Of a stretch of DNA of 38,173 nt, positions 19,890 to 28,149 are shown in pieces. The position numbers and the translations under genes are program-made. The notes below the pieces were generated by a model. That model saw only the letters and a program-made list of their open reading frames with translations, did not search any database and had not been told where the DNA came from. The stretch's first letter is position 1; each line of letters begins with the position of its first letter. Origin of the DNA: Paracoccaceae bacterium. GTDB taxonomy: Bacteria; Pseudomonadota; Alphaproteobacteria; Rhodobacterales; Rhodobacteraceae. The stretch spans positions 1-38,173 of the forward strand of contig JADZAO010000011.1 of NCBI GenBank assembly GCA_020852535.1. Direction: 5' to 3'.

Positions 19890-20510
19890 TGCGAGCGTAG
19901 AATTTCCTCAGAAAGATGGAAAAGGAGTTTCCGATGAAGAAGAACCGCTTCACCAAAGTTTAGATCATGGGCGTGTTGTGTTAAGCTGAAGGCGTGCTTG
20001 AAAATGCCACATCTCTGCGGCGAGCATGTGATCAGCAGCGACGTTCTATAAGTAGCGCGCCAAGTATGGCGGCATGGATGCATCTATGATGAGCTAGGTG
20101 AAGGGTTCTGGAGGATGAGATTGAGCGGCCAACGCGCATGTTCGCCGAACTGAGCATGCAGGTTGAGTGGTAAGGCCTTGGTCATTAGGGGCTACAACGG
20201 CCATGAATATGTAGGTTCCATGCTGGTGATATTGGCCGAAGCGTAGTGCACTGACCTGACCTGTATCTAGTCTCTTAGGCTGTAGCAGAACGTCTATTTT
20301 GAATGCAATAATAGAACGGTCCGGCATGAGTGGCCGGATATATATATTGGACCCATCAAGGAAATGCAGCAGACTTAGATTGAAGGGCTTCGAATATATA
20401 ATAATGAACTTACTAAGATAAGTGTAGGTGAGATTACCCCCGTTATGAAACTGAAAATGGCCGCGTGGTCTCTACGCTCGCGCATCCCTCAAATGGGGAA
20501 GGTTGCTCCT
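19890..20510 (+). mobile_element. degraded IS3-family insertion sequence (orfA and orfB remnants, internal deletion)
   Basis: MKKNRFTKV*IMGVL; SAATFYK*RAKYGGMDASMMS; LEDEIERPTRMFAELSMQVEW; distal IYNNELTKISVGEITPVMKLKMAAW and a ctacgctcgcgcatccctcaaatggggaaggtt right-end-like sequence; stops and frameshifts throughout. Confidence 0.8.
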
Positions 20511-20529
20511 AGCTATCCCACTTCACGGG

Positions 20530-20680
20530 GCAGCACATCTACAAATGGCGGCATCTGATCGAGAGTTTTTCCCAAAAGATCAAAGAATACAGATTATAGA
20601 AACACATTCCAGATGCGTAGGCGCCTTTCCCTCGTGAAAATACGACCGGTCGGTATCTGCCCAATACTCCTGGCGTTGAC
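20530..20680 (+). mobile_element. possible IS5-family transposase C-terminal remnant
   Basis: YKWRHLIESFSQKIKEYR then shifted IETHSRCVGAFPS, resembling IS5 tails YKxRHxIExxFxxLKDxRRIxTRYDRCxxxFxSA. Confidence 0.35.
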
Positions 20681-20823
20681 AGAGAAAGGGATTCACATCT
20701 CGCGCTTGACTGGCTATTAGGAGGAATGCAGAATATATCCTATGCTGCATTGGGGATTATTCATTTAAAATCAATTATTAACTTATATATGTGATCCCTC
20801 TTGTAACGATATTCCACAACATT

Positions 20824-21081
20824 TTAGGTATTGATTTGGGTTAATTCTTTCATCGCGGCAGCGCGGCGTGTGTCGATCCAGTTAGCGAGATCTGCGACGT
20901 GGACGCCTTTTGTGGCTTTTTGTGATCCTTCGATTTGTACAACTGGGATTGCGATTTCGCCTGAGAGGGATTTTCGCGCGAAGGTTTCTGGAGTGAGGTG
21001 CTGGAAATAGTCACGGCATACTAGATTGAGTGGGATGATTGCAGTTTGATACTGAGCGAGGATGATGAAGGGGGTGTTCAT
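20824..21081 (-). CDS. PrtN-like (pyocin activator family) phage regulator
   Basis: ORF 85 aa MNTPFIILAQYQTAIIPLNLVCRDYFQHLTPETFARKSLSGEIAIPVVQIEGSQKATKGVHVADLANWIDTRR. Confidence 0.75.
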   Translation of the reverse strand: MNTPFIILAQYQTAIIPLNLVCRDYFQHLTPETFARKSLSGEIAIPVVQIEGSQKATKGVHVADLANWIDTRRAAAMKELTQINT

Positions 21082-21248
21082 TTGGGCAGTCCTTTTGTCG
21101 AGCTGTAGGTCACGTCAAAGAGCCTTTTGGGATTACGTTTAGGATCTGCGTGAGCGTTTTGTTTTGGGATTGCAGCTAGTTTGGCGGTTTGTTTATTTCT
21201 GCGGGGAAGTTTCTGGTGCCGAGGATGGCTGGGGGGATCAGCTATCAA
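21078..21248 (-). CDS. possible 56-aa basic peptide (TTG start) coupled to the PrtN-like gene
   Basis: Frame LIADPPSHPRHQKLPRRNKQTAKLAAIPKQNAHADPKRNPKRLFDVTYSSTKGLPK ending in ATGA overlap with the next gene. Confidence 0.3.
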   Translation of the reverse strand: MIADPPSHPRHQKLPRRNKQTAKLAAIPKQNAHADPKRNPKRLFDVTYSSTKGLPK

Positions 21249-21258
21249 GCCTGTATGA

Positions 21259-22368
21259 TTATATCCGCATTGGCATGAGGACTTGTAGCAAGGCTGGATC
21301 GTCGGTGAGGACGCGGGCTGGTTCGTTTTGGCGTGCCATTTCTAGCCGGATAGTTTTCGCGCGGTTTGCGAAGTCTATGAGGTAGTTCATGTTGAACTTG
21401 ACTGACTGTTGTCCGGTTGCCTGCACGGGCATGGAGACTTCTATTCCGTTGGGGTTTGTGTGGATCATTTGACCTTTCATCGGGTCGATTTTTAGGGTGC
21501 GTGATTTTTTATTTGTTAGCGGGAATCTGCGCAGTGCGGCTGCGGTGATGACGGCGGTTATGTTTTGCGAGGGTTTTGGGGTGACGCGTGTGTAGTCGGG
21601 GAATGTGCCGTCGATTGTTTTAGAAACGATTGTCCAGTCGTCGCCTTTGAACTCGACTTGGTTTTCTTGGTTTTTGGAGGGCAGTACGGCATCGGTGCTT
21701 TTGGGATTGCGTATAGACCGCACGGTGATTGTTCCGTTTGATCTTGTTTTTAGGGTACGATGGAGGAGGGTGATTGTTTTTTTAGGGATGATTTGGTCTT
21801 CGAATGGCCATGGTTCGCTTAGGTTATAGATTGCCATGCGGTGTCCGTCGGTTGCGGTTGCGATCAAGCCTTCGCCTTTGTTGTGGAGGAACATTCCGCC
21901 TAGGTAATGGCGTGTTTCTTCGGTTGAGATGCAGGCGATTGTTGCGGCAAGTGCTTTGTGCAGTTGTGTTTGGCTGATTGTGATTGCATCGCCGGACGGG
22001 GCCAAGATCACGGGGTAATCCTTGGCGGGGCAAAGCTCGCGTAGGGTGGCGACGACATTATCGACTTGGATTGTGATCAGGTCTTTTTCGCGTGAGATTG
22101 TTACGTCACCTTCTGCCCAGCGCAGGAGGCTGTGTAATATGTTTGGGTTGAGTGTTGTGTCGATTTTGCCGGTGATTGATATTGCTTGGGCGGTTGCGAT
22201 GCATTCGACATTGAGATCAGTTCCCCGAACCTGAACTTCGTCGTTGATGGTTGTAATTCGCACCATGCTGAGGACTGGGATGATGTTTCGGCGTTCGACG
22301 GCTTGCATGGCGTGGGCTAGGGCGCGTTTTAGGTCTTTGGCGTTTGCGGTAAAGTTGTTTGTGATCAT
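21259..22368 (-). CDS. phage-encoded DNA polymerase III beta subunit (sliding clamp) homolog
   Basis: 369 aa, full three-domain length; FTANAKDLKRALAHAMQAVERRNIIPVLSMVRI, GGMFLH...LIATATDGHRMAIYNL, C-terminal VLMPMRI. Confidence 0.9.
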   Translation of the reverse strand: MITNNFTANAKDLKRALAHAMQAVERRNIIPVLSMVRITTINDEVQVRGTDLNVECIATAQAISITGKIDTTLNPNILHSLLRWAEGDVTISREKDLITIQVDNVVATLRELCPAKDYPVILAPSGDAITISQTQLHKALAATIACISTEETRHYLGGMFLHNKGEGLIATATDGHRMAIYNLSEPWPFEDQIIPKKTITLLHRTLKTRSNGTITVRSIRNPKSTDAVLPSKNQENQVEFKGDDWTIVSKTIDGTFPDYTRVTPKPSQNITAVITAAALRRFPLTNKKSRTLKIDPMKGQMIHTNPNGIEVSMPVQATGQQSVKFNMNYLIDFANRAKTIRLEMARQNEPARVLTDDPALLQVLMPMRI

Positions 22369-22383
22369 TTTGTTTTCCTGTGG

Positions 22384-22509
22384 TCAGAGCCCAAATCCGT
22401 GCGCAATCAGCAACGCGGCAACGACTATTGTGAATATAGCAACACAACCGACAGCATCGGACAGCATTGCTCGGATACGTCCGGGCCTCGCGGTGGGGGT
22501 TGGTTTCAT
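22384..22509 (-). CDS. 41-aa single-TM phage peptide
   Basis: MKPTPTARPGRIRAMLSDAVGCVAIFTIVVAALLIAHGFGL; ATGA overlap with upstream ORF 22506-22703. Confidence 0.5.
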   Translation of the reverse strand: MKPTPTARPGRIRAMLSDAVGCVAIFTIVVAALLIAHGFGL

Positions 22510-22703
22510 ATTTGGGTCTCTTCGTTGTAGGCGTCTGTGATGATCGCCCGCAGCATGTCTGTCAGGGTGGCGCCTTCAGGTATGGCTTTGATGAGCCAGT
22601 TTTGGATTGGTTTGGGTAGGCCGTTGAGCATTTGGCCCATGTCTTTGCTTATCAAGAGCGTGCTGTGATCTTGGGCATTTTGGGGGGGTGTTTTTCTAGA
22701 CAT
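22506..22703 (-). CDS. phage hypothetical protein
   Basis: 65-aa ORF in the tightly overlapping leftward early operon. Confidence 0.6.
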   Translation of the reverse strand: MSRKTPPQNAQDHSTLLISKDMGQMLNGLPKPIQNWLIKAIPEGATLTDMLRAIITDAYNEETQI

Positions 22704-22929
22704 GGCGTGTTTTTTCCGTGTCGTTTAGGCATTTTAGGGCGATTTCGGCGAGGAGTGAGATTTCTTCGGCGTCTGTTCGTGCTTTAGTGCCGCGGGTGGC
22801 TTCAACGGACATGATTTTTGTTTTGCGGGCGATCCTCTCGATCAAGACGCGCAGGGTTAGTGTTTGCGCTGCGGTGGCGATCGGGGTGAATGGAGAGGTA
22901 TTCACTTTTGCATCCTTTTCTGAAGCCAA
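22696..22929 (-). CDS. phage hypothetical protein
   Basis: 77-aa ORF overlapping both neighbours in the same operon. Confidence 0.6.
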   Translation of the reverse strand: MASEKDAKVNTSPFTPIATAAQTLTLRVLIERIARKTKIMSVEATRGTKARTDAEEISLLAEIALKCLNDTEKTRHV

Positions 22930-23606
22930 TATTTTGCAGAAAATTTGGTGTCGGCATCGAATTCCGACTTATTTTTGATCCATTCGAGGTAGTCGGTTGG
23001 TGCGTCTGCAAAGGCGGTGCCTTTGTATTTTCCGAAGTTCATCACTTTCAGCAGCGCTGGATATTTTGAGATGGTGATGAGTTCTTTGATGGAGCGTTTT
23101 GCTAGGAGGCGGCGCAGGATGTGGGCGGTGATATAGGCATCTGGCAGGGCGCGGTGTGGCGGCATGGATTGTTCTGCGACGAAGTCTTTGTCTTGGTCGA
23201 TTTCCAGCCAATACCGAAGGCACTGGTTTGAGTATCCGGGAGCGTCTGGCCAGACGGCGCGGGCGCATTTGTAGGTGCATATCCAGCTGAGATTGTAGGG
23301 TGTAAAATAGGCCTCGAACTGTGCGTTGTGTGCGGCACAGGTTGGGGAGCCTTCAAGGAAGTCGTCGATTACTTCGCGCAGGGTTGGGGCTTTAGCAACC
23401 TCTGCATCTGAGATGTGATGCACGGCTCTGGCTTGGGGTGGAATTATGCTGCTGGGGCGTACCATTTGGTGAGAGGGGCGTATGATGCTCCAATATTTGG
23501 TTTTTGTTTGGATGAGGTCATAGCTGCCCATTTCGATGATTTCTGGGTTTTGGTCTTCTGGTGTTCCTGTGGTTTCGTAATCGATGACGCGGATTGTGGT
23601 GTTCAT
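22902..23606 (-). CDS. DnaQ/ExoX-like 3'-5' exonuclease with DUF3820-like C-terminus
   Basis: RVIDYETTGTPEDQNPEIIEMGSYDL (ExoI-like), AHNAQFE (ExoII-like), HRALPDAYITAHIL (ExoIII-like); tail VMNFGKYKGTAFADAPTDYLEWI. Confidence 0.88.
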   Translation of the reverse strand: MNTTIRVIDYETTGTPEDQNPEIIEMGSYDLIQTKTKYWSIIRPSHQMVRPSSIIPPQARAVHHISDAEVAKAPTLREVIDDFLEGSPTCAAHNAQFEAYFTPYNLSWICTYKCARAVWPDAPGYSNQCLRYWLEIDQDKDFVAEQSMPPHRALPDAYITAHILRRLLAKRSIKELITISKYPALLKVMNFGKYKGTAFADAPTDYLEWIKNKSEFDADTKFSAKYWLQKRMQK

Positions 23607-23678
23607 ATCGCGTCCTTTAGGTTGATTGTTTTGCTGGTCATTTTTTGATCTGCTTGATTTCTTGGTACCGGCGCGATG

Positions 23679-23940
23679 GTTGCGAATATCACAACGCTAA
23701 TCGCAACACTCCGCGTCGTCAACAGATTTTCGCATGTAGACGGCTTTGATTTTCAATCGGTGACGCATGTGACAGATGTGACGCGTTTTCCTACATGTTT
23801 GTAAGGATAAAAAATAAAAACCTATCTAGGGGCGGTTCGTTTGGGGAGGAGATTTTTTTTTTCTGCGCGATAGGTAATATGTGGAAAAATGCGTCACATG
23901 CGTCACAGGCGTCACGCTAAAATCGCAACACTATCGCAAC
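23679..23940. promoter_or_regulatory. divergent early/late control region with iterated repeats
   Basis: GTTGCGA/TCGCAAC sites at 23679, 23701, 23923, 23934; 9-bp iterated tgac/gcgtca arrays at 23760-23784 and 23891-23917 in opposite orientation; lies between divergent operons. Confidence 0.6.
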
Positions 23941-23988
23941 GATACAAAACCAATGGTGCGTATTTTCAGCATCAGAAGGAATGTAGCT

Positions 23989-24510
23989 ATGCCGTTGACC
24001 GGAAAACGAGAGCGATTTTGTCAGGAGTACCTGAAGGATTTGAACGCGACACAGGCCGCGATCCGCGCTGGCTACAGCGAGCATACGGCTGGTTCGCAGG
24101 CCCACGATCTTCTGAAAAAACCTGAAGTTCAGGCTGAGATTGATCGCCTTAAGTTGGAGCGATCGCGCGAGACCAAGATTGACGCAAATTGGCTGCTTAA
24201 GCGCCTTGCTGCGGAAGCGGAGGCTGATGTGGGCGATCTTTATGGGCCTAACGGGGAGTTAAAGCCTGTTCAAGAGTGGCCAGAGATTTGGCGAAAGGGG
24301 CTGGTGCAGGGCTTTGATATTGAGGTGATCCGCGCGCCTGACGGGCCTGAGGTGGGTCTTGTCAAGAAGATCAAGGTTTCTGATCGGGTGAAGCGTCTTG
24401 AGTTGATTGGCAAGCACATCACTGTGCAGGCGTTCCAAGAGAATGTGAGCCACACCGGCCTTGATGCACTGGCTGAACGTCTGGAGCGGGCTGCGCGTCG
24501 TGTCGACTGA
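23989..24510 (+). CDS. terminase small subunit
   Basis: MPLTGKRERFCQEYLKDLNATQAAIRAGYSEHTAGSQAHDLLKKPEVQAEI; track ORF starts upstream at GTG 23881, which would translate the repeat array. Confidence 0.92.
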   Translation: MPLTGKRERFCQEYLKDLNATQAAIRAGYSEHTAGSQAHDLLKKPEVQAEIDRLKLERSRETKIDANWLLKRLAAEAEADVGDLYGPNGELKPVQEWPEIWRKGLVQGFDIEVIRAPDGPEVGLVKKIKVSDRVKRLELIGKHITVQAFQENVSHTGLDALAERLERAARRVD

Positions 24511-25972
24511 TGGGTTTGACTTGAATGATGTGATTATCAAGAGGGCTGCGGCCTGTCGGTATGATCCGCTTTCTTGGTCGAACTTTGCATGGGATTGGGG
24601 GCATGGCGAGCTGGCTGACTATGATGGTCCGCGTGAGTGGCAGGCGAGCATCTTTCAGTTGATCCGTGATCATCTTGCCAATCCTGAGACTCGGTTTCAT
24701 CCTGTTCAGATTGCGGTGGCATCTGGTCACGGGATTGGCAAGTCGGCTTCGATGGGGATGCTGTCGAATTGGGCGATGTCTTGTTATGCTGATTGCAAGA
24801 TTGTCACGACAGCCAACACGGAGGGTCAGCTGCGCACCAAGACTGCGCCTGAGATTGGCAAGTGGTTTCGCATGTCGATCACCTCGCACTGGTTTGACGT
24901 GCAATCGACCTCTGTGAAGATCCGCAATAAGCCGCATTCCGATCAGTGGCGGCAGGATTTTATTCCTTGGTCAGAGCACAACACTGAGGCATTTGCCGGT
25001 TTGCACAATAAGGGCAAGATCATCATTTTAGAGTTCGACGAGGCCTCTAAGATCCATGACAAGGTTTGGGAAGTGGCCGAGGGTGCGCTGACTGACGAGG
25101 ATACGGTGATTATTTGGATTGTTTATGGCAATCCGACGCGCAACAGTGGGCGGTTTCGGGAATGTTTTAGGAGGTTTCGCCATCGTTGGCACCGGTTTCA
25201 GATTGACAGTCGCACGGTTCCAGGCACGAACAAGAAGAAGATCCAAGAGTGGATTGACGACCACGGCGAGGACAGCGATTTTGTAAAAATCCGTATTCGT
25301 GGGCAGTTTCCCAGTCAGTCGGCTCTTCAGTTTATTTCTGGCGATGATGTTGATGCCGCCCGATCGCGTCATCTTCGAGCTGAACAATTCAACTTTGCCC
25401 CTGTTATTCTTGGGGTTGACCCTGCATGGACTGGGGATGACGCGTTGGAGATTGTGCTAAGGCAGGGTCTTTATTGCAAGTCGATTGCGACTTTACCTAG
25501 GAACGACAACGATGTTGAGGTTGCCAACCTGATTGCGCGGTTGGAGATCGAGCACAAGGCTGATGCTGTGTTTATTGATGCGGGCTATGGTACGGGGATT
25601 GTGTCGGCGGGGCAGGTGATGGGCCGATCTTGGCAGCTTGTTTGGTTTGGCGGGAGGGCGACGGATCTTGCTTATGTTAACAAGCGCGCTGAGATTTGGG
25701 GTGCGTTGAAGTCATGGATTAAGCAAGGCGGCGTGATCGATCCGAAGGATGAGGAGTTGTATCAAGACTTGGTGGGTCCTGAGACTGTGCCGCGTCTTGA
25801 TGGAAAAATTCTTCTCGAAAGCAAGCAAGACATGAAGGATCGCGGTTTGCCGTCTCCAAATAAGGCTGACGCTCTTGCACTGACTTTTGCAGCACCTGTT
25901 GCGAAGCGCGAGATGTTCTCGACTGTGTCCACGGCGACGACGATGCCGCAGGACTATAATCCTTGGGGATAG
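24500..25972 (+). CDS. terminase large subunit
   Basis: ASGHGIGKSASMGMLSNWAM (Walker A-like), IIILEFDEASKI (Walker B-like), VDPAWTGDD and VFIDAGYGTG nuclease motifs; GTG start assumed. Confidence 0.92.
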   Translation: MSTDGFDLNDVIIKRAAACRYDPLSWSNFAWDWGHGELADYDGPREWQASIFQLIRDHLANPETRFHPVQIAVASGHGIGKSASMGMLSNWAMSCYADCKIVTTANTEGQLRTKTAPEIGKWFRMSITSHWFDVQSTSVKIRNKPHSDQWRQDFIPWSEHNTEAFAGLHNKGKIIILEFDEASKIHDKVWEVAEGALTDEDTVIIWIVYGNPTRNSGRFRECFRRFRHRWHRFQIDSRTVPGTNKKKIQEWIDDHGEDSDFVKIRIRGQFPSQSALQFISGDDVDAARSRHLRAEQFNFAPVILGVDPAWTGDDALEIVLRQGLYCKSIATLPRNDNDVEVANLIARLEIEHKADAVFIDAGYGTGIVSAGQVMGRSWQLVWFGGRATDLAYVNKRAEIWGALKSWIKQGGVIDPKDEELYQDLVGPETVPRLDGKILLESKQDMKDRGLPSPNKADALALTFAAPVAKREMFSTVSTATTMPQDYNPWG

Positions 25973-26055
25973 TTTAAAAGCGGTTGGTCCTTCATGTAAA
26001 TGACGCAAAAACCATCGGCGGCTAATTTTGCGACGAGACTTTACAGGATGCCGCC

Positions 26056-26265
26056 ATGTGTATGTATTCTAATTCCACGCCGCAGTCTGCGCCGCAACTT
26101 CCTCCTGATCGTGCCGCGATGAGATCGCCTGATGGTCGTAGTGTTTCGACTGCGGGCCGTCGCATTACGGATCGGATGCGTGCTGCGAGCAGTACGATCC
26201 TGACGTCGAATAATGGCGTGCTTCAAAGTGGTCAGACCCAGGGTAAGACCCTTCTTGGCCAGTGA
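26056..26265 (+). CDS. small phage protein preceding the portal gene
   Basis: 69 aa ...DRAAMRSPDGRSVSTAGRRITDRMRAASSTILTSNNGVLQSGQTQGKTLLGQ, abutting the portal gene. Confidence 0.65.
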   Translation: MCMYSNSTPQSAPQLPPDRAAMRSPDGRSVSTAGRRITDRMRAASSTILTSNNGVLQSGQTQGKTLLGQ

Positions 26266-26266
26266 T

Positions 26267-27970
26267 ATGATCCCGGCGCGTCGCAACGAGACCAAGCGGC
26301 AATACCACGCTCGGCGTTTGCAGGCGTTGAAGGCCATGCGCAACCCGTGGGAGGCGCATTGGTTTGAACTGGCTGAGCATACTGCGCCTGCGCGTTTGCG
26401 AATGAATGTGAAGGACAACGAGGGTCGTCCTGATCGTAAGAAGATTGTGGACAGCACGGGCGGTTTTGCTTTGCGCACTCTTGCTTCAGGGATGCATTCG
26501 GGGATTACTTCTCCTGCTCGTCCTTGGTTTCGGCTGACGACTTTTGATCCTGACCTGAAGGACTACGCTCCGGTTAAGACGTATCTTGCCACGGTTGAGA
26601 CACAGATGCGCGAGGTGTTCCAGGGGTCGAACATCTACAACTCCTTTCATTGGGGTTATGGCGATTTGGGTTTGTTTGGGCAGTCTTGTGGTTTGTTGAT
26701 TGAGGATGACGATAAGGTCGTTCGCATGGTGCAGTTGTTGCATGGGTCGTTTTGGATTGCGCGGGATCATCGTGGGATTGTGACGACGCTTTATCGGCAG
26801 TTTTCTTGGACGGTTGAGAACATTGTGCGGCGGTTTGGCTATGATCGTTGTTCTATGACGATCCGCAATTGTTATGACCGAGGAAATTATGACGAGCGGT
26901 TCACGATTAACCATGCGGTTGAGCCGCGTTTTGATCGTGACATTCGCAAGATTGACAAGGTGAACAAGGCGTTTTTGTCAAATTACTGGGAAGATGGCGG
27001 TCCGCAGGGTGAGGGGGATGGGCTGCTGGAGGAAAGTGGGTTTGACACCAATCCGATCATTGCGCCTGCTTGGGAGCTGGTGGCTGAGGACAGCTATGCG
27101 ATTTCGCCTGGCATGGATGCTTTGCCTGATATTAAGATGCTTCAAGTGATGCAGCTGCGGGCGGGCGAGGCCATTGAAAAAAAAGTGCGCCCGCCGATGG
27201 TGGCGCCTGTTAGCCTGCGGAATAATCCGGCTTCGCTCATGCCAGGATCGATTACATATGTTGATGATCCAAGCGGTGCGGGGCGATCCTATCGGGCAGC
27301 GATTGAGGTCAATCTGTCTTTGAGTGAACTGGAGGGTAAAATTCTTCAGACTTCGCAGCGTATTGAGCGGGCTTATTATGCCGATCTCTTTTTAATGCTG
27401 TCGCAGATGGAGGGTATTCAGCCGCGTAATACGTTTGAGATTGCGGAACGCAAAGAGGAGAAGCTGCTGGCCCTTGGGCCTGTGCTGGAGAACATTTATG
27501 GTGGTCAACTCGCTCCCACGATTGATCGTACTTATCGGATTATGGAGCAACGCGGCCTTTTGCCTGAAGCGCCCCAAGAGATCCAAGGCCAAGAACTGAA
27601 GATCGAATACATTTCGATGCTTGCGCAGGCGCAAAAGGCGGTCAGCACGGGATCGATTGAGCGGGTTGCTTCTTTTGCGGGTAATCTTGCGGCGGTGAAG
27701 CCGGATGTTTTGGACAAGTTGGATTTCGACGAGGCTGTAGATCTTTATGCGGATGCTCTTGGCGCACCGCCCTCGATTGTTGTGTCTGACGATGAGGTTC
27801 AAAAAAACAGGCAGGCTCGTGCTCAGGCACAACAGGCGGCGGCGCAGGCACAACAGGTGGCGCAGATTGCTCCTGCTATGCGTGATGGGGCTGAGGCGGC
27901 GCGGGTTCTTTCTGAGGTGGACGCTCAAGGCAGCGGGCAATCGCTGCTGCAACAGATTGGGATTGCGTGA
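26267..27970 (+). CDS. portal (head-tail connector) protein
   Basis: MIPARRNETKRQYHARRLQALKAMRNPWEAHWFELAEHTAPAR...FALRTLASGMHSGITSPARPWFRL, podovirus head-tail connector family. Confidence 0.92.
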   Translation: MIPARRNETKRQYHARRLQALKAMRNPWEAHWFELAEHTAPARLRMNVKDNEGRPDRKKIVDSTGGFALRTLASGMHSGITSPARPWFRLTTFDPDLKDYAPVKTYLATVETQMREVFQGSNIYNSFHWGYGDLGLFGQSCGLLIEDDDKVVRMVQLLHGSFWIARDHRGIVTTLYRQFSWTVENIVRRFGYDRCSMTIRNCYDRGNYDERFTINHAVEPRFDRDIRKIDKVNKAFLSNYWEDGGPQGEGDGLLEESGFDTNPIIAPAWELVAEDSYAISPGMDALPDIKMLQVMQLRAGEAIEKKVRPPMVAPVSLRNNPASLMPGSITYVDDPSGAGRSYRAAIEVNLSLSELEGKILQTSQRIERAYYADLFLMLSQMEGIQPRNTFEIAERKEEKLLALGPVLENIYGGQLAPTIDRTYRIMEQRGLLPEAPQEIQGQELKIEYISMLAQAQKAVSTGSIERVASFAGNLAAVKPDVLDKLDFDEAVDLYADALGAPPSIVVSDDEVQKNRQARAQAQQAAAQAQQVAQIAPAMRDGAEAARVLSEVDAQGSGQSLLQQIGIA

Positions 27971-28149
27971 TGGAGGCTCTGGGATACATCGTTTTGTTTT
28001 TGATGGGTGGTTGGGCGTTGTTTGTCTGCACTATCATTCTTTGTCTTTGGGGGCGCGGCGGGTTTGAGGATATTTTGGATGCGATTGGCTTGGCCATTAT
28101 CGTTCTGATCCTTTGGGCTTGTGGCTTTACGTGGTGGGTTTTGGTGTGA
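27967..28149 (+). CDS. 60-aa membrane protein (holin candidate)
   Basis: MMEALGYIVLFLMGGWALFVCTIILCLWGRGGFEDILDAIGLAIIVLILWACGFTWWVLV, two hydrophobic segments; overlaps neighbours. Confidence 0.6.
   Translation: MMEALGYIVLFLMGGWALFVCTIILCLWGRGGFEDILDAIGLAIIVLILWACGFTWWVLV

Noticed and set aside
23679-23940. CRISPR array from the repeated gcgtcaca units
   Set aside because: Nine-base pitch with no spacers and only three units per array; not a CRISPR.
23881-23988. N-terminal extension MEKCVTCVTGVTLKSQ... of the terminase small subunit
   Set aside because: It translates the 9-bp repeat array; the canonical terminase start is MPLTGKRERF at 23989.
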